DNA from: an uncultured Alistipes sp.
Lineage (GTDB): Bacteria > Bacteroidota > Bacteroidia > Bacteroidales > Rikenellaceae
DNA: 13,038 bases
Assembly (NCBI GenBank): GCA_900769745.1
Contig: CAAGHX010000005.1
Span: forward strand, 1 to 13,038
Reading direction: 5' to 3'
Both the position numbers and the translations under genes were made by a program. Within the stretch, counting starts at the first letter, position 1. Each line of letters starts with the position of its first letter. This document shows positions 6,215-13,038 of this stretch, piece by piece. The notes beneath the pieces are model-generated. The model searched no databases. It worked only from the letters and a program-made list of their open reading frames with translations, and was not told the DNA's origin.

Positions 6215-8653
6215 ATGCGTCTAATAGTTACTATAATCTTTATGCTTACGTCGGTCTATTGTGCCTGTGCACAGCAGACCGACGAAGATTATTATCGCTA
6301 TAAGTTTGACTATGAGCGCGAAAGAGCAGATGCGATAATCCCTGATAGTACTCAGTTTAGCCGATTTGCACAGCAGTGTGGCGATATCTATAGCGAGGTA
6401 GCCGATTATAAGCTCTCGTTTGTAGATATGGCTCGTCGTGGCTTTGCTTTCTATGAGCGAGGGGCTTGGTTAGATGGCATAACGGTCGAGCAGAGCGAGG
6501 TGTCCACCCTGCGACGATTGAAGTTGAGCGAGGCCCGATATGGTGGAATATCAGCAAATGAAAATACCTCCTCTTTAGCGGCTGGAAGTGATAACTTCTC
6601 TATCCTGCAAGCCGTTCCGTTCTCGGCTACTGAAATCGGCACGTTCGTTTCGGGTCAAGGATATTTGGGTGGTGTAAGAGCCACTATTCACTCTATGATG
6701 TTGAGTGGTTGGAGCCTCTCGATGCATGTTAAAGCCAAGGGTGGCAATGACCTCTATGTCGATGGGGTGTTTAACAACTCTGTCGATGTAGGCTTTCGAT
6801 TGGGCAAGGACTTTATGTCGGGAGCAAACCTCTCATTTCTGCTTCTTGCAAATGTCGGAGAGCGAGGTTTGAGGTCGGGTTCGGTGGAGGAGAGCTTCTT
6901 GTTGCTTGGCGATAATCTCTACAATCCTAATTGGGGTCGCCAGAATGAGGATGTGCGTAGCTCAAGAGTCAGACAAGACTATATGCCTTTTGCGATGATG
7001 GCCTATGCCCGCCCGATTGGAAAATCTACCCATATGCGACTCTCTTTGGGCGGAAGATATGGCGAGCAGAGCTACTCTTCGCTTGGTTGGTATGGCGCTA
7101 TGACTCCACGCCCCGATAACTATCGCTACCTGCCGAGCTATTATGCTGATGAGCAAGTGGCTATGGCTGTTGCTGACGAATGGCGCAGAGGCAACGAACA
7201 ATATACACAAATCAATTGGGCAGAACTCTACCACCAAAACTCTATGTCAAATCGGGGTGCGGTGTATGCCCTCGAGGATAGGGTAAAACGCCTGGCACGT
7301 GCGGAGATGTCGCTTAGATTTTCGAGTGATTTAGGCAGTGGCTTCTCTGCGAGCTATGGTTTGCAAGGTCGCTATAATTCCTCACGCAATTTTAAGCGTA
7401 TGAACGACCTGCTTGGGGCGCCATATCTCGACGATATCGATTACTACCTTCTGGACGACGATACATTCTCGCGTAATCTGCAAAACAATCTGCAAAATCC
7501 CAACCGTCGCATAGGCGAGGGCGATAGATTCTCGTACGATTATTCGCTTGTTGAGATGAACTTTGCAGCTGATGCTGCGTTGGAGTATGAGGTGGGGCGT
7601 TGGCGCTCCTCGGCCTCGTTGCATATTGCCAATAGCTCTATGTGGCGATATGGATTCTACGAGAAGGAGATTTTCGCTGGCGATAAATCGTTTGGTCGCT
7701 CTCGCGTAGAGAGTTTTGCGCCTTATGTTTTCAAGGCTCTTGTGGTGTATAACCTTTCTGAGCGAAATACCTTCGATGTTGGTGTTATGGCTGCAAAAAG
7801 AGCTCCCGAGGTGGATAATATCTTCCTTAATGCTGAGTATAACAACCGTATAGTCGATAATCCATCTGCCGAGTCGCATCTTGCGGCTGAGTTTAACTAC
7901 AAACTTCTGTCGGAGCAGTGCCGACTGGTTGTAACGGCTTATGGCGTTATGACAAAGAATCAGATGGACACGTTCCGCGCCTATGATGATTTGTCGGCAG
8001 AGTATTGTGATGTGGTGATGGAGGGGTTGGCTACGGCTCGTTATGGCGTGGAGGTAGCTGGCGAGATTAAGATATTTAGAGATTTGAAGGCCTCGTTTGC
8101 AGCTTCGGCGGCACGTTATATCTACTCGCAAAATCCTTCGATTAGCTATTATGCAGATGCCGACAACTCGGTGATTTGCGCCAATTCGACAAGCTACGTG
8201 GGCGAGTGCAACGTGGGTGGCGCACCTCAAATTAGCGGTGTAGCTCAGTTGACTTATCTTAGTTATAGAGGTTGGGCTGCGACGTGCAGCGTTCAAGCGG
8301 CGGCTGGGCGATATGCCGATGTGTCGTTTGTTCGACGCACCGAGCGAGTGGCTCGCCAAGCATCGGCTTCGGCCGAGATATATCAGGAGTTTATGCAGCA
8401 GCAACGCTTCGACGATGCTATGACTCTCGATGCCTCAATTTCGCGTTGGTTCAATCTTCGCCATTGTCGTCTGTCGCTTACTCTTGCAGCACGAAATCTG
8501 CTCGGTCAGCGAGATATAGTATATGGCGGATATGAGCAGTCGCGAATTCGCAATTATATGAGTGGCTCACAGAGAATATATGCTCCACAGCCTAATATTA
8601 TCACCTACTCATATCCCCGCACCTGGTATGGCGTTATCTCTTGGAAATTCTAA
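6215..8653 (+). CDS. TonB-dependent-receptor-like outer-membrane protein with shortened N-terminus
   Basis: An 812-residue outer-membrane beta-barrel protein. Residues 1-19 are a signal peptide (cleavage after CACA, before Gln20), and the last residue is Phe in a typical barrel end (WYGVISWKF). Motifs of the Bacteroidetes receptor family often found with DUF5689 lipoproteins, recalled from family knowledge, are LYNPNWG (235-241), LGWYGAMTPRPDNYRYLPSY (290-309), and QINWAELY (332-339) followed by AVYALEDR. Late barrel segments such as LTLAARNLLGQRDI support the call. Only about 130 residues precede the barrel, too few for both the usual carboxypeptidase-like domain and a full plug. The segment 68-92 (SFVDMARRGFAFYERGAWLDGITVE) resembles a plug strand, so a partial plug may remain. 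No TonB box is evident. It follows pepD by 34 nt. Transport substrate is unknown. Confidence 0.8.
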   Translation: MRLIVTIIFMLTSVYCACAQQTDEDYYRYKFDYERERADAIIPDSTQFSRFAQQCGDIYSEVADYKLSFVDMARRGFAFYERGAWLDGITVEQSEVSTLRRLKLSEARYGGISANENTSSLAAGSDNFSILQAVPFSATEIGTFVSGQGYLGGVRATIHSMMLSGWSLSMHVKAKGGNDLYVDGVFNNSVDVGFRLGKDFMSGANLSFLLLANVGERGLRSGSVEESFLLLGDNLYNPNWGRQNEDVRSSRVRQDYMPFAMMAYARPIGKSTHMRLSLGGRYGEQSYSSLGWYGAMTPRPDNYRYLPSYYADEQVAMAVADEWRRGNEQYTQINWAELYHQNSMSNRGAVYALEDRVKRLARAEMSLRFSSDLGSGFSASYGLQGRYNSSRNFKRMNDLLGAPYLDDIDYYLLDDDTFSRNLQNNLQNPNRRIGEGDRFSYDYSLVEMNFAADAALEYEVGRWRSSASLHIANSSMWRYGFYEKEIFAGDKSFGRSRVESFAPYVFKALVVYNLSERNTFDVGVMAAKRAPEVDNIFLNAEYNNRIVDNPSAESHLAAEFNYKLLSEQCRLVVTAYGVMTKNQMDTFRAYDDLSAEYCDVVMEGLATARYGVEVAGEIKIFRDLKASFAASAARYIYSQNPSISYYADADNSVICANSTSYVGECNVGGAPQISGVAQLTYLSYRGWAATCSVQAAAGRYADVSFVRRTERVARQASASAEIYQEFMQQQRFDDAMTLDASISRWFNLRHCRLSLTLAARNLLGQRDIVYGGYEQSRIRNYMSGSQRIYAPQPNIITYSYPRTWYGVISWKF

Positions 8654-8664
8654 GAATCTCTATA

Positions 8665-8696
8665 TTTGGCATATTGGCGGGAAAAGTGTATCTTTG
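8665..8696 (+). promoter_or_regulatory. Bacteroidetes-type promoter for obgE
   Basis: TTTG (8665-8668), exactly 20 nt, then TATCTTTG (8689-8696) is a full match to the -33/-7 consensus, just after the receptor-like gene stop. The inferred start is about 8700-8703, giving a leader of about 65-70 nt. The leader contains a small hairpin, GGAGC (8708-8712) with GCTCC (8720-8724). Confidence 0.75.
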
Positions 8697-8768
8697 TGGC
8701 GCAAAATGGAGCATGGTCTGCTCCCGGCGCTGAAATTTGGATTGATAAACTCTGAAAAATAATATAAT

Positions 8769-9782
8769 ATGGCAGGCTCAAACTTTGTCGATTATGTGAA
8801 AATTTTTGCTCGTTCTGGTCACGGTGGTGCAGGTTCTTGCCACTTCCGTCGCGAGAAGTTTGTGGCATTTGGTGGCCCCGATGGTGGCGATGGTGGTAAG
8901 GGAGGTAGCATCGTGCTGCTCGGCGACCGCCAGTATTGGACTTTGATTCACCTCAAGTATCAGCGTCACCAGTTTGCTCAGGATGGTGAGAATGGTCACG
9001 GAGCACGTTCAACAGGTAAGGATGCCGAGGATATCATCATCCCTGTACCATTGGGAACTGTGGCTCGTCGTTTGGTTGAGAACGAGGATGGCACAACATC
9101 AATCGAGTACGTAGGCGAGGTTACCGAGCACGGCGAGAAGCTCGTACTGCTGAAGGGTGGCCGAGGCGGTTTGGGTAACTGGCACTTCAAGAGCGCTACA
9201 AATCAGGCTCCACGCTATGCACAGCCAGGCGAGGAGGGCGATGAGGGTGCTTTCATCTTGGAGTTGAAGGTGTTGGCCGATGTGGGTCTTGTTGGATTCC
9301 CCAATGCTGGTAAGAGTACGCTCTTGTCGGTTGTGTCGGCTGCTAAGCCAAAGATTGCCAATTATGCGTTTACTACACTCGAGCCAAACTTGGGTATCGT
9401 AGAGGTGCGCGACCACAAATCATTCGTTATGGCCGACATACCTGGAATTATTGAGGGTGCTCACGAAGGCAAGGGCTTGGGAACTCGATTCCTGCGTCAT
9501 ATTGAGCGAAATTCGGTGCTGCTGTTTATGGTGCCAGCCGATACCGATGACGTGGCTAAGGAGTATGAGATTTTGTTGGCCGAGCTTACGCAGTTCAACC
9601 CCGAGTTGTTGGATAAGCAGCGCCTGCTGGCCATCACAAAGTGCGATATGTTGGACGATGAGCTGATTGAGGAGATGCGTCCAACTCTGCCCGAGGGTAT
9701 TCCAGCGGTATTTATCTCGTCTGTTGCTAATATGAATATCACTAAGCTTAAGGATATGCTCTGGGATGCCCTGCAGAAGTAG
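8769..9782 (+). CDS. obgE: Obg family GTPase, ribosome assembly
   Basis: Obg/CgtA is an essential GTPase that binds the 50S subunit during late assembly and links it to nucleotide status. Residues 1-160 form the glycine-rich Obg fold (GGPDGGDGGKGG at 35-46, GGRGGLGN at 130-137). The G domain follows: G1 GFPNAGKST (176-184), switch I with YAFTTLEPN (199-207), G3 DIPG (223-226), G4 TKCD (290-293) and G5 SSVA (317-320). G4 has Thr in place of the consensus Asn of NKxD. The 337-residue protein ends directly after the G domain, so the C-terminal OCT domain seen in B. subtilis Obg is absent. The gene has its own promoter, lies between the receptor-like gene and convergent DUF5689 genes, and is not next to rplU-rpmA as in many other bacteria. 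Confidence 0.97.
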   Translation: MAGSNFVDYVKIFARSGHGGAGSCHFRREKFVAFGGPDGGDGGKGGSIVLLGDRQYWTLIHLKYQRHQFAQDGENGHGARSTGKDAEDIIIPVPLGTVARRLVENEDGTTSIEYVGEVTEHGEKLVLLKGGRGGLGNWHFKSATNQAPRYAQPGEEGDEGAFILELKVLADVGLVGFPNAGKSTLLSVVSAAKPKIANYAFTTLEPNLGIVEVRDHKSFVMADIPGIIEGAHEGKGLGTRFLRHIERNSVLLFMVPADTDDVAKEYEILLAELTQFNPELLDKQRLLAITKCDMLDDELIEEMRPTLPEGIPAVFISSVANMNITKLKDMLWDALQK

Positions 9783-9814
9783 TTCAGCCCCAAAGGATAT
9801 AACGCTTATAGCCG

Positions 9815-10597
9815 TTACTTCGTGAAATCAAATTGTCGATTGACAATGCGAAGCGAGTAGCGGCTATTTTGTTTCTCTACTATACCTCGTATCCTGCCAC
9901 TACCCAAAGGGAGCAGTTCGGTGGCATAGCTGCATTGGGCAATTGTCTTGACAAGTAGGGTATTGCCTTGCTTATCAATAAGTTGTCTAGTGGTTGTTTT
10001 TACTTCGCCTGTTACGGGGTCTGAGTCGCACCATCTAAGGCCATCGGCTTCATAGAACCCCACATCCGTAATCTCTACATAGTTCCCAACGTCCTTTGCC
10101 GCGATGGCATCTATTGTAATCTTGGTAGGCTCTACCACTTTGGGCGATAGCTTGTCGATAAGGAAAAATCGCGCAAAATCCCTCTCCTCGATGCGACCAA
10201 TGCCATACTCGTTCGATTTGGCACCGAGTACAATCCTGCCATCATAATCGCCTATGGTGAGCGATGTGCAATGTACTGTTACTTTTGCTGCGCCGGGGAA
10301 AATCTTGGCCGTTTGGCGCGTGTCAACCGATATCTCAATACCGCCACTATCGTCGCAGATAACTATGCTCTTGTAATACTCGCCATAGAGGTCGTTAGCC
10401 ACCACATAACCCTCTATCGAGATATCCTCTGTTATGGTGCGTGGCTCGCTTCCAGCCATTGTTTTTAGGTGGGCGATAGAGACAATTCCATAGGGCTGGT
10501 CGTCAAACTCGGGTGCTGGCGTAGCCTCTCCGCAACTCCATAGCAGTAGCGTAAACGCGCAGATAACCAATAGCTTATTTCGTAGTAGTGCAGTCAT
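9815..10597 (-). CDS. DUF5689 lipoprotein (second of tandem pair)
   Basis: A 260-residue envelope lipoprotein. A hydrophobic N-terminus ends in LLLWSC, with Cys22 as the likely lipidated residue; the next residues (GEATPAPEFDD) are an acidic/proline linker. The body matches the Bacteroidetes DUF5689 pattern of two OB-fold-like halves: DISIEGYVVANDLYGEYYKS (58-77) with DDSGGIEISV (82-91), then NYVEITDVGF (172-181), QLIDKQGNTLLVKT (205-218), GSGRIRGIV (232-240) and a closing LRIVNRQFDF. Such proteins usually sit beside TonB-dependent receptors and sometimes secreted nucleases; their molecular role is not established. The ATG lies inside the preceding DUF5689 gene (23-nt overlap), and the next Met is residue 47, so this start is required to keep the signal peptide. 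It converges on obgE, 32 nt away. Confidence 0.85.
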   Translation of the reverse strand: MTALLRNKLLVICAFTLLLWSCGEATPAPEFDDQPYGIVSIAHLKTMAGSEPRTITEDISIEGYVVANDLYGEYYKSIVICDDSGGIEISVDTRQTAKIFPGAAKVTVHCTSLTIGDYDGRIVLGAKSNEYGIGRIEERDFARFFLIDKLSPKVVEPTKITIDAIAAKDVGNYVEITDVGFYEADGLRWCDSDPVTGEVKTTTRQLIDKQGNTLLVKTIAQCSYATELLPLGSGRIRGIVEKQNSRYSLRIVNRQFDFTK

Positions 10598-11363
10598 TCT
10601 CGTTGCGCATTTTAATCATATACATCTCTTTAGAGTCGAATTCTCCGTATTGCAGAATGCCCGTAATCGTAACGTTGTCTGATGGAACTGCATTGTCGGC
10701 GTAATCGGCATAGTCCGACGTAAATACCGCTATCCGATTACCACTCTCGTCGGCAAATACGTTGTAACCTTTCCAACTGCCGTTGTCATTTATACCATAG
10801 ACATCAGCATACTCATTGCTCACATTGAGCAGGGCTCCGATGCAGATCAAACGACCGCAGTCGGATTGTTGTAGCTCTTTTATCGATAGTGGCTTTGGGG
10901 CGATTAGGCTTCTTACGTCGTAGCGAGTGATGTGCTTGTCGAGCAGTATGCGCGATGCAAAATATTCGGTGGGGTAGTTGCTATACGATTCCGCCTTGCG
11001 ACCAACCTGCAACACGCCATAATGTTTGCAGAGTGTCAAGCCTTGCAGTTTGACCGTTATATAATACCCTTCGGGGTAGATGTTGTGCAAGTCGTAGAGC
11101 CCAGCCATAATCTCAACACCGCCCGTCGCATCTTCTATGGTGAATGTCTTGTAGAAATTCGAGGCCTTGTCGCTCGATGTTACATAACCTCCGATTACGA
11201 TTGATTCCTCTATGTAAACGCTCTTGTTGCCTACAAGTTTGCAGAGGTCTGCAATAGCCATATTTGCCGCTTCTGGCAGGGCATTCTGAGGCGCAGGGTC
11301 ATCAAAATTGTGACAACCGTGCAATACGAGCGATAGCACAAATAGAAGCGTTATGCGAAGCAT
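10575..11363 (-). CDS. DUF5689 lipoprotein (first of tandem pair)
   Basis: A 262-residue lipoprotein with signal peptide and lipobox LHGC (Cys17), followed by HNFDDP. The acidic pair soon after Cys resembles the lipoprotein export signal that sends Bacteroidetes lipoproteins to the cell surface (inference). The DUF5689 pattern is clear: SIVIGGYVTSSD (54-65), FYKTFTIEDATGGVEI (70-85), YYITVKLQGLTL (100-111), then VFADESGNRIAVFTSDYADY (202-221) and TITGILQYGEFDSKEMYMIK (232-251). It is a diverged paralogue of the gene that follows, with the same two-half layout, pointing to an old tandem duplication. It is the first gene of the pair; the argS start lies divergently 172 nt upstream. Function is inferred only from the family's association with TonB receptors. 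Confidence 0.85.
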   Translation of the reverse strand: MLRITLLFVLSLVLHGCHNFDDPAPQNALPEAANMAIADLCKLVGNKSVYIEESIVIGGYVTSSDKASNFYKTFTIEDATGGVEIMAGLYDLHNIYPEGYYITVKLQGLTLCKHYGVLQVGRKAESYSNYPTEYFASRILLDKHITRYDVRSLIAPKPLSIKELQQSDCGRLICIGALLNVSNEYADVYGINDNGSWKGYNVFADESGNRIAVFTSDYADYADNAVPSDNVTITGILQYGEFDSKEMYMIKMRNENDCTTTK

Positions 11364-11485
11364 TGTTTGAGTTCTTTTCTGTTTGATAGTTCAAAGTTTG
11401 CATAAAGTTACGATTTTTTTTGAGAAAGTTGCCTTTGTGGGGAGTTTTCCTCGCGCTCGCAGTAGCATATTCGGCGAAAAAATGC

Positions 11486-11493
11486 TAATTTTG
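11486..11493 (+). promoter_or_regulatory. Possible -7 promoter element for argS
   Basis: TAATTTTG fits TAnnTTTG and lies 42 nt before the argS ATG, implying a leader of about 35 nt. No TTG/TTTG is found 19-21 nt upstream, so the promoter is incomplete by consensus. The element runs into the inverted repeat at 11488-11504. Confidence 0.4.
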
Positions 11494-11504
11494 CAAAGCA
11501 AAAT
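11488..11504. repeat. Perfect 7-bp inverted repeat overlapping the argS -7 element
   Basis: ATTTTGC (11488-11494), the 3-nt centre AAA, and GCAAAAT (11498-11504) form a perfect dyad covering the putative -7 box and start site of argS. It could be a small hairpin at the 5' end of the mRNA or a protein-binding site. In an AT-rich intergenic region chance is a fair explanation. Confidence 0.45.
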
Positions 11505-11535
11505 ATTCAATCACGAAATAAGATAAATATTAGAT

Positions 11536-13038
11536 ATGAATACTGAAAATTTTATTTCACAAGTCGTAGCCTCATCTGTCGAGGCATTGTATGGCGCAGT
11601 TAATCCAGCGCAGTTGCAGATTCAGAAGACTCGTAAGGAGTTTGAGGGTGATTACACTTTGGTAACCTTCCCACTCTTGAAGGCGAGCCGCAAATCTCCC
11701 GAGGCAACAGCCACAGAGATTGGTGAGCACGTTGTAGCCAACAATCCTCAGATTAGCGGTTTCAATGTAATCAAGGGCTTCCTTAATTTGTCGATTGCTC
11801 CATCGTTCTGGTCAGAGCGTTTCGCCGAGGTTGTAGCCAACGAGAACTTCGGTCAGGCAGAGCCTTCAGGCCGTACAATCATGATTGAGTATTCATCTCC
11901 AAATACCAACAAGCCACTCCACTTGGGTCACATCCGCAACAACCTTTTGGGTTACTCTGTTGCGCAGATTCTCAAGGCTAATGGTAACAACGTAATCAAG
12001 GTAAACCTCGTTAACGACCGTGGTATCCACATCTGTAAGTCGATGTTGGCTTGGCAGTTGTATGGCGGTGGCGAGACTCCTGCTTCATCAGGTATGAAGG
12101 GCGACCACTTGGTTGGTAAGTACTATGTAGAGTTCGACAAACATTACAAGGAGCAGGTTAAGGAGCTCGTAGCCGAGGGTATGAGCGAGGACGAGGCTAA
12201 GAAGAAGGCCCCAATTATGGTGCAGGCGCAGGAGATGTTGCGTAAGTGGGAGGCTAAGGAGCCCGAGGTTTATGAGTTGTGGCAGACAATGAATGGCTGG
12301 GTTTACGATGGCTTCGATGTAACTTACAAGGCATTGGGCGTTGATTTCGATAAGGTTTACTATGAGTCTCAGACTTACCTTTTGGGTAAGAGCCTTGTTC
12401 AGGATGGTTTGGATAAGGGCGTGTTCTTCCGCAAGGAGGACAACTCTGTATGGATTGACCTAGCAGCCGATGGTCTCGACCAGAAGCTCTTGCTTCGTGG
12501 CGATGGCACATCAGTATATATGACTCAGGATTTGGGTACTGCTCTCAGCCGTTTCGAGGAGAACAAGCTCGACGATATGATCTACGTTGTAGGTAACGAG
12601 CAGAACTACCACTTCCAGGTGTTGAAGCTCGTTTTGAAGAAGCTCGGCTACGACTGGAGCGACAATATCTACCACCTCTCTTATGGTATGGTGGAGCTTC
12701 CAGAGGGTAAGATGAAATCACGCGAGGGTACTGTTGTTGATGCCGACGATTTGATTGCCGATATGGTTGATACAGCTCGCGAGATGTCTAACGAGTTGGG
12801 TAAGTTGGATGGCTGCTCTGAGCAGGAGGCTGACGCTATCTGCAATATGGTAGGTTTGGGTGCTTTGAAGTATTTTATCTTGAAGGTTGACCCTAAGAAG
12901 ACTATGTTGTTCGACCCACGCGAGTCTATCGACTTCAACGGTAACACAGGTCCATTTATCCAGTACACTCACGCTCGTATCTGCTCTATCTTGCGTAAGG
13001 CCGACGAGGCTGGTATCGACTATAAGTCGCAGGCTACG
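11536..13038 (+). CDS. argS: Arginyl-tRNA synthetase, 5' part (3' end outside window)
   Basis: ArgRS, a class I aminoacyl-tRNA synthetase, charges tRNA-Arg with arginine using ATP in the cytosol. The frame is open from ATG 11536 to the end of the window, 501 codons without a stop; the family is usually near 590-600 residues in this phylum, so roughly 95 residues of the C-terminal DALR anticodon-binding domain are missing. Residues 1-110 form the N-terminal Arg_tRNA_synt_N domain. The class I HIGH motif is HLGH (129-132) in SSPNTNKPLHLGHIRNN, and the KMSK loop is KMKS (392-395) followed by REGT. VGNEQNYHFQVLKLVLKKLG and GPFIQYTHARICSI are typical ArgRS blocks. The gene is divergent from the DUF5689 pair, with 172 nt between starts. 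Confidence 0.97.
   Translation, partial: MNTENFISQVVASSVEALYGAVNPAQLQIQKTRKEFEGDYTLVTFPLLKASRKSPEATATEIGEHVVANNPQISGFNVIKGFLNLSIAPSFWSERFAEVVANENFGQAEPSGRTIMIEYSSPNTNKPLHLGHIRNNLLGYSVAQILKANGNNVIKVNLVNDRGIHICKSMLAWQLYGGGETPASSGMKGDHLVGKYYVEFDKHYKEQVKELVAEGMSEDEAKKKAPIMVQAQEMLRKWEAKEPEVYELWQTMNGWVYDGFDVTYKALGVDFDKVYYESQTYLLGKSLVQDGLDKGVFFRKEDNSVWIDLAADGLDQKLLLRGDGTSVYMTQDLGTALSRFEENKLDDMIYVVGNEQNYHFQVLKLVLKKLGYDWSDNIYHLSYGMVELPEGKMKSREGTVVDADDLIADMVDTAREMSNELGKLDGCSEQEADAICNMVGLGALKYFILKVDPKKTMLFDPRESIDFNGNTGPFIQYTHARICSILRKADEAGIDYKSQAT

Noticed and set aside
7382..8404. A 340-codon open frame on the - strand inside the receptor-like gene.
   Set aside because: It is the complement of a well-supported coding frame, shows no signal peptide, domain or familiar motif, and has no promoter. 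Its composition follows from the codon use of the + strand gene.
8661..8668. TATATTTG considered as a -7 box for obgE.
   Set aside because: No -33 element lies 19-21 nt upstream. Its TTTG is instead perfectly placed as the -33 box of the TATCTTTG at 8689-8696.
9800..9817. Hairpin TAAC-GCT-TAT-AGC-C-GTTA between convergent obgE and the DUF5689 gene, considered as a terminator.
   Set aside because: The stem is only 7 bp with a bulged C, and no T-run follows on either strand; its last bases are the stop codon of the - strand gene.
11364..11440. Search for a promoter of the DUF5689 pair on the - strand.
   Set aside because: AAACTTTG (11399-11392) and TAACTTTA (11410-11403) each miss the TAnnTTTG consensus, and neither has TTG/TTTG at the proper distance, so no promoter is called.
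12254..12972. Several - strand open frames at the right end.
   Set aside because: They lie fully within argS, whose + strand frame has the HIGH and KMSK motifs; they are shadows.

Overview
The window looks like a chromosomal segment of a Bacteroidales bacterium. Three things point there. The genes lack obvious Shine-Dalgarno sequences. Several intergenic regions carry the Bacteroidetes-type promoter (a TTG/TTTG box, about 20 nt, then TAnnTTTG). The gene families are also typical: paired DUF5689 lipoproteins, a Bacteroidetes-type TonB-dependent receptor, a HTH_34 regulator, and an Obg without a C-terminal OCT domain. Genus cannot be fixed from sequence alone; an Alistipes-like or other Rikenellaceae relative is only a guess. 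No RNA genes, insertion sequences, CRISPR arrays or other mobile elements were seen, and no gene-free stretch exceeds 300 bases.

Left (1-1460): the 3' part of rpsB (ribosomal protein S2) and complete tsf (elongation factor Ts) on the + strand, closed by a strong hairpin/T-tract terminator. Next (1477-2396, - strand) is a two-gene operon of a six-helix membrane protein and a small winged-helix regulator, with a good promoter at 2480-2511. Then (2580-4615, - strand) a secreted beta-propeller protein, probably carbohydrate-related, lies 2 nt upstream of a free methionine-(R)-sulfoxide reductase.

Centre (4616-8653): a compact divergent promoter region drives the propeller operon leftward and pepD (M20 dipeptidase) rightward. 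pepD is followed after 34 nt by an 812-residue TonB-dependent-receptor-like outer-membrane protein with an unusually short N-terminal region. obgE (8769-9782) follows from its own near-consensus promoter.

Right (9815-13038): two overlapping DUF5689 lipoprotein genes on the - strand converge on obgE. argS (arginyl-tRNA synthetase) starts divergently from them and runs off the right edge after 501 codons.

Housekeeping translation genes (rpsB, tsf, obgE, argS) thus alternate with envelope genes. The most unusual part is a probable outer-membrane module, the TonB-receptor-like barrel plus two DUF5689 lipoproteins, split across obgE and on opposite strands. The receptor appears to lack the usual carboxypeptidase-like domain and much of the plug. 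A second point of interest is the secreted propeller protein, which may lack the canonical GH43 general acid.
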